Origin: Scenedesmus sp. ARA3
Taxonomy: Eukaryota > Chlorophyta > Chlorophyceae > Sphaeropleales > Scenedesmaceae
Direction: 5' to 3'
Assembly: GCA_004335835.1 (NCBI GenBank)
Contig: RWJK01001388.1
Span: forward strand, 149,236-213,235
DNA length: 64,000 nucleotides
Part shown: positions 22,201 to 34,740 of the stretch, one piece after another
Layout of the letters: each line of letters starts with the position of its first letter
Position numbering within the stretch: position 1 is the first letter of the stretch
Notes under the pieces: model-generated
Seen by the model: the letters and a program-made list of their open reading frames with translations, nothing else
Told to the model about the DNA's origin: nothing
Database searches by the model: none
Program-made: the position numbers and the translations under genes

Positions 22201-23807
22201 GCAGCTCTGGAGCCTCCTGCAGCAGCTGCATCACAGTGCCTTGCACACCCTGTGACAGAACATAGCCCGACACCAAACCGCAGCGGGCTAGTGGCTGCAG
22301 CTCCATAGCTGTCCCCGCAGCAGATGCCTTGGATTGTTCGTCCCAAGTGTTGCTGCTGCTGCTTCCTGCAAGCGCTGTGATGCCACTGCCATCCTGCAGG
22401 GCAGCACCACCAGCAGCAGCTGCTGCTTTCTTGCGCGGCGTGTCAGCGCCATTGACGTTGAAGGCAGCAGCGCTGATACTCTGGTCGGTGCCACGTGCAC
22501 TGTCCAGCTGCTCCGGTGCTCCTGCGCCTTGCTGCAGCTGCTGCTGTTGAACCTTGCCCTCCAGCACTTCTGAGAGCTCCCCGCGGATGGCACAGCTGAG
22601 CTGCTGCAGCTGCTGCAATACCTGCTGCAGACGCCGGCTGCCGCCTGATGCAGAAATGTCAACACATCAGGCAAAAGCACAGCGCAGTGACAGTGGAGAG
22701 AACGCCAGTGGGTGCAGCGAGGTGACATGAAAGCTGGAGCGTCAGAGGAAAAACGGCTGCACACGTGCAACAGTCAGCCAGGCTCTAACACTTGGCGATG
22801 TTCCAGTTGATCAACCATGTCTTTGTGTTGTCTGTGTGCTGGTGCTGCTGGTCATAATTCAGCATGCATCGCATGTTGCTTGCTAGCCCTGCTGATGTTT
22901 ACTGTTAGTACATCCACATCAAGCAACCACTGCATCACACTGCCAGCCTACCAGAAGCTTGGCAGCGCGCTTTTGCCAGCTCAGTGTCTGTTTGCAGCTT
23001 TGACAGCTTTGCCTGCAGCTGTGGCGTCAAGCGACGAATGCGCTCCGCAGCAGCTTGCAGCAGCAGCGTCTGCAGCCAGCAGAGAACGGAAAAAGGAGGT
23101 GCGTTTGGGAAGCGGCAGTCAACAAACAGCTGTGCAAATGCTCAGCAACCATAGCAGGTGTTCCATGTTTGCTTTGCAACCTGCAGGCAGCTGCACAGAT
23201 GCGTGCAGGTGTGTGTGGCAGTGGGCGTGGCGCGGCCATGCTGCATATTGCCAGCCCACCTGTGTTTGCGTCTCGTGCAGCTCCTGCTTGAAAAGGCCTT
23301 GCTCTCCACTCTGCTCTGCAGCATCTTGGTTACTGCTGTGAACGGCTGCCTGCAAGGGTTGCCAGCAACAACAGAGCAGCAAGCATCAGCTCAACGTAGC
23401 TTGAGAACTCAGTCGTATGCTGGTGCATTGCTGGGCAGATTGGCAAGCAGCAAGTGTGCATGCCTCACGGCACCAAAGATAGGGCTGAGCAATACACGCC
23501 TCCTCACCTGCAATGAAGCAAGGGAGCGCTCCAGTGTTGCTGCCTTGGCTTCCAACTGCGCTAGGTGCTGACGCTGCTGCAGTGCCTGCTGCGCCCGCTC
23601 TGGTGCCTGCCTGGCTGCCTCTTGCTCCCGCCTGTGCTTTGCCAGCACGTTGTGTATATGCCGTTGATTCTCTGGAGATTTGTAATTGGCCATCAAGAAC
23701 TCCCAAAGGCTTTTCAGGTTTCCCCTGCAGTTTGCTGAAAGGGTGGAGTCTGCAGCAGCATTGTAGCCTAGCTGCTGGTGCAGCCATCTGGACACCTCTT
23801 TCTCCAT
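19229..23807 (-). CDS. AUG5: AUG5/HAUS5-like augmin complex subunit
   Basis: Nine exons on the minus strand: 23807-23508, 23349-23260, 23069-22952, 22644-21641, 21399-21096, 20893-20621, 20424-20306, 19661-19499 and 19314-19229. They join in perfect phase to 818 residues, close to the ~800 residues of plant AUG5. The N-terminus reads EVSRWLHQQLGY, then CRGNLKSLWEFLMANYKS. This matches the AUG5 N-terminal pattern of a short 'WL..ELGY' motif followed by CRGN..P.W.FL. The rest is Gln/Ala/Leu-rich coiled coil with a conserved-looking LQEKWDLIKAAVREDAEL stretch. Family role: augmin recruits gamma-tubulin to existing microtubules for branching nucleation in spindle and phragmoplast-type arrays. The start is the first ATG; a TTG further upstream in frame is not needed. 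Exon 8 is partly duplicated in the preceding intron. The family assignment rests mainly on the N-terminal motif and the length. Confidence 0.7.
19727..19904 (-). repeat. Two partial copies of the 5' end of AUG5-like exon 8
   Basis: Reading on the minus strand, segments starting at 19904 and 19763 repeat the CAG acceptor and the GTGGAGGCGCTGCGCG start of the real exon at 19661. The 19904 copy keeps about 75 bases (VEALRASDTQQVLPWLVELL); the 19763 copy is short and diverged. Confidence 0.85.
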
Positions 23808-24485
23808 GGTGGAGTAGACGATCAATGGCTATGAAGCAACAACCGTCTTGTACAAGTATACACGGGCGAAGCAAAGCGCCTGCTTTGGGCCTGGTGAACT
23901 GCTGGCTGTTGTTGTGCGGTATCACTACTCTACCAGACGGTTCCTGAGCAGAAGTTAAAGTACGGCACCAACTACTTCTCGAGGAAGACAACCTGTTGGG
24001 CACCGGGGGTCACCGTCCGACAATCGCAATTCAAACATGAGCCTGCTGACACATGTAACAAACGGCTACTTTAACATGCCTGCAGGGTGCTTTGCACCGT
24101 GGGTTTATCAGGGAGCATAGCTGAAGACATTACCGGCTCGTCGCGTTGCAAGGCCGGCTACTGCTTCGGTGCTTACTGCTCGTTGCCACAGTAACACGGT
24201 GGAAGGAGCAAGTTCCGTTTGCCAAGAACGTCAAACATAGTACATCCTGCTGGAAGGGCCTCTGCTGCAGTTGCGTGCAGATCAGTTGCTGCCAGCTCCA
24301 GCTGAGCTGGCACCAGCGCCACTGCTGCTGCCGTTGCTGCTGCTTCACTGGCGAGTTCTCCGATCTCTTGCAGTTGATCCAAGCCAGCTCACTTTATCAA
24401 AAGTTGGTGCTTTACATTTAGAAGAAGCACACCCTGAGAGTGTCTAACCACACAGCCCATCCGCAAGGACTGCAGCAGCAGCGCA
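23808..24485. other. Divergent intergenic region between AUG5-like and RS-rich genes
   Basis: About 680 bp separate the two start codons, which face away from each other. No gene or clear element is seen; it presumably holds both promoters. Confidence 0.4.
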
Positions 24486-26304
24486 ATGGTGTACAGGCGT
24501 GGCGATTCACCAGGTGAGCAGAAGCAAGTGACTTACATGTTGCCCCAGCTCATGTCGATAACACAGTCATTGTTGCACCATCCGTCATAGTCACTCGGTT
24601 GCAGCAACATGTGTGTGCAATGAATCAGGCAACTGTGTCTGCCCTGTTGGCTGAGTCACCATGGTTATTTGTTATGTATCTCCACCCCGTATGTATGGCT
24701 TCCTGCAAGATCTGTCTGTCTCTTCACAACAACATCAGATCCTGCCACCCCAAACATCACTATCTTCATCATTATCATCAGTATGATCATCATCAGCAGT
24801 AGCAACAAGCAGCAGCAGCAGCAGCAGCAGGCACCACAACCTGCCCCGCATCTCCCCTGCACACTGCCTGCAGGCTACGCACGCTCGCGCTCGCGCTCCC
24901 CGCGCAGCAGAAGCGGCAGCCCGTACGCCCGCCGCTCCTACAGCCGATCCCTCAGCCCCCCACGGCCCCCAGCCGGCTACAGAGGCAGCCACAGAGACAG
25001 ATCAAGATCCAGATCTCCGCTAGGCTTCAGAGGCCGCAGCAGATCACGCTCCCGTAGCAGCGGCAGAGACAGCCTGGGGCCTCCTCCTGCAAGGGGCGGC
25101 GGCATGGATGGTAACCCCGGCCGCTACGGAGGAGGAGGACTCAGCAGAGGACCCCCGAGGGACTTGCCGCCGCGCGGCCGGTCCCCTCCATACAGCAGCA
25201 GGAGGTACAGCCGCAGCAGAAGCCGCAGCAGAAGCAGGAGTGTGGGGTCGCCTGGCAGGGGCAGGCCGATGAGCCGCAGCCGCAGCAGGAGCAGGAGCAG
25301 CTCCCAGGAGCCTGGGCAGATTCCTGCAGGGCAGCGGCGGCAGCAGCAGCAGCAGCAGGTGAGGACGAATTGGCAGGGCGGTGGCACAGGCTGAGCACCT
25401 GGCTAGTGTGTGACATGACGTGATGTACGGGTGACGGGTGGTGGCACAGCCCGGTGATCTGGCACGTGTGTACACAGGATTGGGATATGGGCGGATGTGC
25501 ATGATCCGCTTGGGTGAGGGTGGTGTTTGATATGCTAAACAGCATGTTGAATGCAACAGGCTCGCTACTCACCTTGTGTTGTCGGCTGTGCCATGCTTCG
25601 CTGCACTGCCGTCGCTGTGCTTGCCTGCAGCCCAAGCAGCAGCGCGCGTCAGCAGCCGGCGGCGGCGCTGCAGCTGCCGAGCTGTCTTCGCAGCTGCAGG
25701 CGCTGCGGCAGCAGCTCGAGGCAGAGCAGGCAGCACGCGCAGCAGCAGAGGTGCGGGTGGAGTTCCTGAAAGGCAAGGTTCGGGACGTTGCGGAGCGCAG
25801 CAAGCAGCGCGGCAACATGCTTGCCCAGCTGGCGCTGGCTGCAAGGCGTGTGGCGGATGCCAAGCAGCAGCTGCAGGCAGCTGAGGACGAGATGCAGCAG
25901 GTGCTTGTGGCAGCAGAGGAATATCTGCAGGTGCGGCTGCGTGATAGACCGATTGACTGTAGACACTTGCACTGGGAGTCTGTACTGTCGCATAGATGTG
26001 CAGCAGGGGATGTTCTGAGCAAGCGTTGTGTAAAGGCGATGCACGATGAGCCATGCCACAAAGGGCGTGTGTTGCCTGTGGGGATGCCATGGTTTCCCTG
26101 CTGTGCCAACGCCGAGCCTGTTAGCTTCTTGCACCTCTAGCACACAGCTTGCAGGACTAGCAGGCCCGCTGATTGGCGTGTTTGAGGCATCCATCTGTGT
26201 GCTAATACTGTGGTGTGGCATGGCTTGCAGGAAGATGCGCCGGCGCCACCCCCAGCAGCAGCCCAGCCTGCGGCAAACAGCCCAGCGCCAGCACCAGACA
26301 ATCG

Positions 26305-26338
<34 letters not shown>

Positions 26339-26533
26339 CAAGGTACAGCAGCCAACGGCCAAGCTGGCAGCGCAGCAGCAGCAGCACATGAAGATGCTGC
26401 ACCATCAGCAGCAGTAGTAGCAGCCGCACCGCAAGTTGAGGGAGGCTGGGTGGAGGCAGGTCCTGCGCAGGGCGCGCAGGCTGCACAGGTCCCTGCACCG
26501 CTGCAGAACATCAAGTTCAAGCTGCGGCTGTGA
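24486..26533 (+). CDS. RS-rich protein with C-terminal coiled coil (RSRC-like)
   Basis: Four exons: a 28-nt first exon 24486-24513 encoding MVYRRGDSPG, then 24874-25358, 25631-25930 and 26231-26533. They join in phase to 371 residues. Residues ~10-170 are dominated by Arg-Ser dipeptides (YARSRSRSPRSRS, later SRSRSRSRS) with Gly/Pro-rich spacers, the signature of SR-type splicing-associated proteins. No RRM is visible. Residues ~172-271 are a charged heptad-like coiled coil (QALRQQLEAEQAARAAAE), and the tail is Pro/Ala/Gln-rich and ends NIKFKLRL. The architecture of an RS domain followed by a coiled coil is like RSRC-type nuclear speckle proteins, so a pre-mRNA splicing role is inferred. The tiny first exon was chosen because its ATG and donor give exact phase with the RS exon. 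Confidence 0.7.
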
Positions 26534-29500
26534 TGTCTGGTTTGGCTAGGCTTACTGCCGCACTGAGATGCAGCTTGCAGCTGTGGCAAAGTCGTGAGGC
26601 GGGTCTGCTGCATGGCTTGTTATCCAATGAGCTTGGCATGTGTTCAGCGCAGTGTGTCTAGTTGGCTGCAGCCTCAGCCGAACACATGCCGGCTGCCTTC
26701 AGCAAGTTGCCAGTATTCTGCACAGGATGTTTCAGCTGTACACCCGGTCATCACCAGGTAATGACTGCTGGTAGTTGTTGTCTGGTGCATAACTAGCATG
26801 GCACTACTACTAGTAGTGCAGTAGTACTGCCAGTAGGGCAGACAGTGTCTGCAGCTGTTGCGGCGTTGCGCCAGCAGCCGTTTACTTGGCAGCTGCTAGC
26901 AGTGCCAGTGCATTGCGTTGCAGGTTACATATAAAGTAAGCTATGGCTTGATGGGTAACATGATGATGTTGATGATTATTATGGTGATGATGATGAGCTG
27001 CTGGCAGTGCCAGTGCACTGCACGTGCTGCCCGCATCAGCGGAGGCCATCAACTCACAGGCAGTGCTAGTGCTCTTGAGAGCCCAGAACTGTGTGTAATT
27101 TGTGACGAGATGCGCTCAGGCCAAGTTTGCATGGCAGCTGCCATCGTGACTGATGTGATCGGGCGTCCCAAGGCTTGGGTCTATGGCTTGCAGTCTTTGG
27201 GAGCTCAGCCAGTGGCTGTTACTAGCAGCTGAGCCAGCAGCAGGAATCATTGCTCGGCCCTCGCACATGCAGACGTGCACAGATCTCTAGAAATTGATGC
27301 CATGATAGGTTACAAATTGTAACTTGCAATAGCTAGAGTACACTGGCCGGCCGCCGGCTCCAGCGCTGTGGCACGCTGGTGCCACAAGGTGAACGCTCTG
27401 CCAGCAGCATGTCAGGGCCATGTTCGGAGCAATCGCTCCATAGGCAATGCACAACTCCAACGATTGCCCACTGCCAGTGTCGAGGCCCGTCGTGCGCACG
27501 ACGCGCCATGCTGTGCCAGCCTATGGCTTGCGCAACACATGTTGCCAAGCACAGCACGCAATGCTGGATTTGAAATTCTGGCTGCTGACCTGGCACCTCA
27601 ATCCATGGCCACACTACAATGATCTGCATATTGGTTGCCAATGCAGGCTGATCAACGGTCAGCAATCTACTGGGTAGGGCTGCGGCTCAGTACACAATTG
27701 TGTACACTTTGCACAGCGTGTAAACATCAAGTCTGGGCATGATAAGGGCAGCTGTGACTGCCCAACAGGCGCCAAGCTCCTGACATGCCAAAAACTGATG
27801 CATCACACACTGGTGCAACACGCTCGTCAGTCATCAGGGTGCAAGCTAGCTGCAGTCTGTCTGCAGGGCTGCACCTCAGATAGAAACACCCATATGACGG
27901 CCGCCTCACACTGGAAGCACAGCACAGCAAGCACGCAGCAAGCAGCACACTTGATGACTGTAATGCAAACCCGGCTCACATCCTGCTGAGGTCTGACACT
28001 CTCACAAGTACAGTATGTATAGCAAGGTATGCCCAACTAAAAAGCAACAAAATCCGCTAAGAGCTGGTACAGCCAGCCACACGTATGGCGCTAAAGGCTG
28101 GCATGAAATGTATACACACAAACAATGCAACTGCTGCATTCTGGACTGCCGTAGTCAAATCAACAACAAGTACTTGCTACTACTAGTCTAGTGAAACGTA
28201 GTACCCAGATAATGAATGTATGGTAACCTAAGGAAGGCAAAGGAATGGATCTCAGCAATCCGGCAACCTGTGATAACAGTGCTGCCCTCACCGCCCTTAC
28301 TCAGGGCGGTTTTGTAATGATGATGGTTTTTATTGTGTTCTCACACAAGCAGGGCAACAACAGCCCACCGCTGCACCACCCCAGACACATTCATCACAGA
28401 AGCACCCCCTTGTTTCAGGGGGCGGCTTTCAGCTATGCATTCACTGCTGCTTTCCCTACAGTGCATCCACAAGCAACAGGCCAGTGTGGGCAGCTGACAG
28501 AAGTGCGAATCCAGTGGCAGCAGCCAAGCTGCATGAATCACGGCACATTTATACACACACCAGCAAGCCGCCAGCGCTTCTGGACCCCAGCACCCAGGTG
28601 CAAGCGCCTATCTCTGGCACGGTGACTCCCCAAACACTGTGAATGCAACTTGGTGGGATGCAGTATCAAGTCCCTCGCAAAGAGCAGAGGGCGGCAAGCA
28701 CCGCAGATGAGGCACACACAGGAGACGCACACCACGTGAAAGGCAGCTGGGTGCAGCTTGTACAAAGGACGCCTGAATGCAAATCCACCACGGACATGTC
28801 AAGGGGATGCGTGATCAACCAACCAACAGCCTAGTGCCACAGCTGGCGGTTCATTGCTCCTGCAGGGATGCAGAAGCAGGGCTGCTGCTGGTGCAGCAAT
28901 GATGCCTGCTCACTGCACTCACACACATGCTTTAGAATCCCACCGACATGTCGTCCAGTCACAAGCTGTGTGACACTCGGGAAAGGGTGCTGAATGCAGG
29001 ACCATATACCCTCGACAGCCCAGGACATCACATGCACACAGAAGCACAAGATCACAATTCATTCAAGGTCACAAGAACCTCCTGAACATACATTACATTA
29101 CATTACATGCTCCACTCAACGAGGAGTGGGAACCCCTGAACATTTCAGGTGCACAGGTGTGGCGCCATGGCTTGCGGCATGATGTGCACAGACAGAGATG
29201 CCAACCCACCAGTACAGCTCATGCCAAGGAACGCACGACTGATGTAAAGCCTGATACGACAAGCAGCAAACTGCCTTGCGTGATGCTGTGGAGCAAGCTC
29301 TGCTAGGGTGATGCATGCATTGCCAGTACAGCCGGCTGACTGCAAGCTTACCCTGCATGCATGCTAGCGCAAAACATCACGCAGTAGCTGATGTCATGTC
29401 CAGACACGCGCAAGCGCGGCGCTGGCCACGCACCCAGCTGAACAGTGCCTGCACACAACACCTAACCCACACCTCTCTGGACTATCTACAAGCCATACCT

Positions 29501-29797
29501 GAAGACACGCGTGCACTACAAGCGCATAAGGCGCATGCGTACAGCAACAACGACACTACACGCTGGCACCAAGCAGCTCATGGTGCAGCAGGACCTGGGA
29601 GTATGTACACAACACATGGACATCTCTACTTGGCAACCAGCATGCCGCTGGAGCCCTGGACTAACAGCACCAGCATACCACCGCCCAGCCGCAGTAACGT
29701 GCCACACACAGCACCGCATCAGACGTGCCGTGCTTTGCAGGCACTCTGTTGTGACAGTTGCCTGCTTGGTGTGTGTATGCACGCTGCTGTCGCGGCT
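26534..29797. other. Long intergenic stretch
   Basis: No gene is recognised. It lies between the 3' ends of two convergent genes. It includes a CA/GT-poor, ATGATG-rich patch at 26940-26996 sharing 28 identical bases with 37721-37748, and a perfect 8-bp-stem hairpin at 28290-28310. Confidence 0.4.
28290..28310. other. Short perfect hairpin followed by T-run
   Basis: ACCGCCCT pairs perfectly with AGGGCGGT across a TACTC loop and is followed by TTTGT. It looks superficially like a terminator or histone-type stem-loop, but no histone gene is nearby and the loop is five bases, not four. Confidence 0.4.
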
Positions 29798-32700
29798 TTA
29801 CCTCAGGTACCACGGCCGCAGCCCCATGCGTGCGATCATCCAGTTGATCTTCTCCCAGTGCAGGTCCTGCCAGCGGTTGTGCACGATGCCGCCGGTGTCG
29901 CCGCTGTTCTCGTTGTAGGCCCACCACAGCCAGCCGTTGACCGGGATGGTGTTGTACGCCTTGGCGCCGCCCTGCATTGGCCAAACACGCAGTTGCAGTG
30001 ACAGCAGTGCAGGTCAGCAGTTGCGCACAGCGACACGGTCCCTGTCAAAGGATCGCAGCTGTTGGTAACTGTGCCCGGCGGCTCCGCATCGCACGCGATG
30101 ATGTGCACATGCCCAGCAAAGGTGAGCTGGATTGCCAGACGCTACATGATTAACACACCGTGCACAAACCACAGTTCATACATTCGCACTAGGAAACCAG
30201 GTCACGACGTCAACACAGCCCCCACCAAGCACACCAGCCGGACGTCCGCAGCATCCTGTTCTACTCACACCCGTGCCCCTGCTCCCTTGCAACAAGCCTA
30301 CCCCGTGGCAGCACCCCACCCACTCTACGGCAAGTCCCTACCTCGGCATTCACAAAGTCGGCAAAGTCCTGCAGCCACTGCTTGTCCGTGGCCGTCTCAA
30401 AGGCCGAGCCCACCTCCCCGATCACGATCGGGAAGCGCGTGCAGCGCTCGGGTGAGCAGTAGCCCTCGCTCTGCAGGTAGCCGAAAGACACGCGGCACTG
30501 CTCCCACAGCGAGGTGCCCAGGAAGGTGGCCATGGTGATGCTGGGAGGGTACACGTGCGGCGTGATCACGGACTGCGCACATGAGGTGGCAGCAGGCAAG
30601 GACACAAACAACATGGTGAGCGGCCTGCATAGAGCCCTCTGCTGTTTGCTATACGTTGCTCTGGGCGGGTACACGTGCGGCGTGATCACGGACTGCGCGG
30701 GGTGGAGAGACAAAGAGGTACAAAAAGGGAAGTGAGCAGGAGTAGCACAGCTGGAAGACAGCCTGCGGTGTGTTTGCGGCTGCGCATATCAGCGGTGGCG
30801 GCAGACAAGCACACATACAGAAGTATGAGCAGGAGTAGCAGAGCTGACGTGATGTGGTGTGCCTGCAGGCAACCAATCACACGTTCAAGGATAGTGGTGC
30901 GCCGCAAAGTTGCAAATCCAACATGCTAACAGTAGTGTTTGCAGACAGGGCATGTGAGTTATGTTGCTGTCAGAGCCCCGCCGCCATCAGAGGCACAGCC
31001 TCAACACACACTTAACACACAGCCGCAGCCACTGGGCCTCACCTTGTCTGCGTATGGCTTGCGCACGAGTGTCGCGAAGAAGGGGTTGGGGTCGCTGAGG
31101 CCCCTGCTGTTGATGATGTTGTAGTCGGTGATGAAGCCGTTGCCCCAGTTCAGCCCAAACATGTTCTGGCCGGTGCCTGCAGCAGCAAGACTTTGTAGTT
31201 GGTAGGGGTGAGAAGCAACTCTGTAGTTAGGGCAGCATTGCTGTGCGAGCAACACCCACACACCGCCGTCAAACCAAATTAAGTCGCCGCAACAGCGCAC
31301 CGCGCACCTTCAAACATGAACAGGACCTTGGCCGGCGACAGCGCCCACAGCGCATCTGCCACGCCCAGATACAGCTGCTGCGCCCCGGGCCGGCCGTCCC
31401 TTGCCTCCCAGCGGATGTTCATGGAGTCCGGCTCGTTCATGACGTCCACAAACACGCGGTTGGCCAGGTCGCGCTGGAAGTTGGGCAGGCAGGAGACCTG
31501 GCGCCACAGCTGCGCCCACGTGTCCACGAAGAGGTTGAGGTCGTACGCGTGCTGCTCCAGGCCCTGCAGGTGGCAGGTAGATGGGGGAGCGGAGGTAAAG
31601 CGGCAGGCAGGGCGGAGTGGTCAGTTAAACTGCATGACTGTCAGCCGTATGCAAGGTCGTATGCGTGCCGCTCCACGCCCTGGAGGTGCAATGAAGGGAA
31701 CGCAGGTGCAGCAGGCAGGTGTGAGGGCAGGTTTGGAAAGGCCGGCAGGCAAAGCAGAGACGGGAGGGAAGTGCGGCAGGCAGGCAGGGTAGAGTGTTAA
31801 GTTGAGCTGCATGACTGCCGCCGTCAGGGGATGCGCGATGACATACGTCGTGCACTTGGTTGCTTTGTGTGCAAGCTCACTGCAAAAAAAAACAGCAGCT
31901 GCTTACTTGTTGTCTGTTAGAAGGGTTACCAATGAAGCACCAACCCTGCTGCAGGAACCAGAGACACGCAAACACAAAGCAGCAGCAGCTCACCATGGGC
32001 TGGTAGTCCAGCACCACATACATGCCCTGGCTGATGAAGGTCTGCGTCGCGTACAGTAGCCTGTCCCAGCCGCTGCTCTGCGGCAGGTAGGTGTTGCAGT
32101 AGCCGGCCTTCGTGTTCTTGACTGGCGCCACATTCCCTGGCAGCGGCCTGTTGGCATACTTGTCCACCACATGCGGGCTGATCAGCCGCCGCCGCAGCCA
32201 GTCGACAGTGACTGGCGAGCAGTCCTTGTCGAACGAACGCGGGTCCATGTTGAGATCTTTCCATGTGAAGGGCAGGCGGACTGCGTTGTAGCCCAGCAGG
32301 CGCAGCTGGTACGTGATGAGCGCAAAGTCGGTGGCTGCAGCAGTGCCGCCGGCCCACAGGCCATCCACCATACCCATGCCCACATTGAAGCCAAACCAGT
32401 TGAGGCCGCGCAGGGAGACGACCTTGTTATTGCGCGCGTTGACCAGCCGGTGGCCGACCAGCTTCAGCGGCGGCGGCGGCGTGCCGCGCGGCGGCATGGC
32501 TGCAGGAGAGTTTGCAGGAAACACGCGGGGGCAGCACAGCAGGGGGTATAGGTCAGCAGGTGAGCAGCTATGTGAGCAGCAGCTTTGCTTGTGTGTGTGT
32601 GAACTAGGTGATGCCAGGCATAGGATGAGGGAATTGGGCAGTGTAGGGGCAGCAGCAGGTGCAGGGAGTAGGGGCTGGGTGTATAGTAGGCAGGGCAGGC

Positions 32701-33157
32701 AGCTGCAGAAGCTGCGGCAGCTGCAGAAGCTGACTCATGGGTGCTACTATTGGTGTGAACTTCACATGGCCACTGAGTTTCTTTCTTCCTCTGCAGCAGT
32801 AATGCTACTGCGTCATTGTATCATTGTGCCATGGCTGAAGGTGGTGAGTTGTTACAGCAAGAGCAGGTTACGCGTACCTGATGGCCACCCAGGCAACATC
32901 GGACGGCTGCTACAGCTGCTGTTGCTTCCTGCAGGCAAGCAGCTGCTGCCTGCCCAAAGTTTATGCATTTCCAACGTCATGTTGCAGCACCACTTAGTAA
33001 CCGTGCAGCTGCTGCTGTGGTTGCTGTCTATACACTCACAGTATCCGAACTTCTGCGACCGGCAGTGTGGGTAGCTCTGCTCTGGTGTGTCGCTGTCCTG
33101 GGCAAGCACAACGCTGGCCCCCAGTAGCACCAACAGCACCAACTGCTTTGTTTTCAT
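29798..33157 (-). CDS. Secreted glycoside hydrolase family 5 (cellulase-like)
   Basis: Six exons on the minus strand: 33157-33040, 32499-31994, 31563-31308, 31176-31043, 30572-30342 and 29971-29798. They join in phase to 472 residues. The protein starts with a signal peptide (MKTKQLVLLVLLGASVVLA), then a short Cys-containing segment and a Pro-rich linker. The GH5 barrel begins at about residue 50 (VSLRGLNWFGFN). The acid/base Glu is in DVMNEP at about residue 252 and the nucleophile Glu in IGEVGSAF at about residue 391. The WLWWAYNENSGDTGG segment is typical of the last barrel strand. The family cleaves beta-1,4-glucans or mannans, so a role in wall remodelling or extracellular cellulose use is plausible; substrate and subfamily cannot be told. 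The stop (29798-29800) follows RPWYLR. Two exon starts are partly duplicated in the upstream introns. The start was chosen at the Met that exposes the signal peptide. Confidence 0.9.
30663..30692 (-). repeat. Partial copy of the 5' end of GH5 exon 5 with acceptor
   Basis: On the minus strand it repeats GCGCAG plus TCCGTGATCACGCCGCACG, matching the real exon start at 30572 before diverging after about 30 bases. Spacing is 120 bp. Confidence 0.9.
31651..31679 (-). repeat. Partial copy of the 5' end of GH5 exon 3 with acceptor
   Basis: On the minus strand CCAG is followed by GGCGTGGAGCGGCACGC, a diverged copy of the real exon start at 31563 (GLEQHAYDL becomes GVERHAYDL). Confidence 0.8.
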
Positions 33158-34740
33158 CTTTCCTGCTGCACCAGGTGCTGCTGCTCCCCCCTGGGTCCTG
33201 AGCGGATGGACCACCTGCAGGTGAGAAGCAGATACGACAGCAGCTGCTCAGACTCCAAGCAGCACGCTTCCAGGCGTACGTCACAGCTTATCGAAAACAA
33301 CTTTGATACAGCATGTCACTTCGCTTTACAATGTTGTGAAACAAGAGGCACATGCAGGCTGGCAGCTCCATTGACCAAGCCTTGCACACAGTTGTATTAC
33401 GTTTGCGGCGAATGGCGCTTTGCGTTCTCCATGGCACACCAAAAATATGTTTGCATGCGGTGTTTAAAAGTTATTATAGCTATCACGTACAGAGGAGGAG
33501 ACCACTGAAATAAAACTAGGGCTACTGCTGCTTCAGTCTACTTGCTAACTCACCAGGCCGCCCGCTCAGTGAACACCCGCCCTAATGCCTAATTCACCTC
33601 GCCTGCAATCACGTTTGACGTTATTGAGGACGTCTCGTCTCACACTGCTCTTGTAGTCCTGCAGCAGTAGCCAGTCCTGCCTTTCTTTACGTAGTGCTGT
33701 TTGTGAATGAAGAGAAACAATAAAAATAGAAGCGTATGATAGTAGGGCGGTATCGTGGCACACTAGCTAAGAGCATGAAAGCGGCAATGTGTTACGTGCT
33801 TTGCCATTGTGTCTCTGTTGGTGGGCGGGTGAGCAGCTACCAGCAACTGTTAATGCACCACATTGTAACACCATTGAAAGCTACGCTTGCAGGTGCCGGC
33901 ATTCAATGGTTGTGAACGCTGTTGCAAGTTGGCGCGCGCGGTGACAACCGGTTTGCGGAGCGCAGAGTGACAGCGAGAGCTTCGCCGTAGTCATGCATTG
34001 CAACTCTGCATAACATGTTAGCTAATCACCACGTTTAAAGTTCCTGCAGTTGCCGAAAGTGTCCATGTCAGGCAACTCTTACTGACTGAACACCCTCCTG
34101 CTGCACAGGCGTGCTGGCTGCAGGACCACTGAAGAATCGTAGATCATTCGTCTTGTGCTACAGTACCTGGTTAGTCTGCGTAAGCTGCATCTGCTGTCTT
34201 CCGTATCAAGAGCTGCAGGATTACAATTATGCTTTCTGCTGTACGTTGCAGTGCACTGACAGTAAGCATCCAACCAACCAGAGCATTGTCAAGGATCCTT
34301 GAAACTTCGAGACTTAGGGCACTGCAGCACTCATGCAAACTAGTGCATATGTCCTGTCATGGCCAGTCGGCAATCCAGAGTTCCTGCAGCCAGACGGTGT
34401 GGTGTTACCCGAGCCAGCTGACATCACACCAGCCAGTAGGCAGCCCACTACTTTGCCACCACCCTGGCCAACCCTTGCAGCACCCAAAGGCAAGGACATG
34501 CCCCAAGCAGCTGACGCAGGTGGAACATGCACATTCTCGTTACTTCGTCCACGCCCTAACATCTACTGTACATAGCGCGCGCAGCGCACTACTTGACCTC
34601 CGTGTTACCGCAGCTGCTGTCCAGCAGACGCAACAACAGACACACACCCTACACTGCGGCAGCTGCTGGCAGCAGAGCTGCTGCAGCTGCACTGTCGATA
34701 CACATGCTGCTGCTTCTGGTCAAAGGTTTGACTGAAGCAT
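33158..34740. other. Intergenic region between psaK 3' end and GH5 start
   Basis: About 1.6 kb with no recognisable gene. It should contain the GH5 promoter and the psaK 3' region; no specific element is recognised. Confidence 0.4.

Noticed and set aside
28290..28310. Histone-type 3' stem-loop
   Set aside because: The loop has five bases rather than four, the flanks do not match, and no histone gene is nearby.
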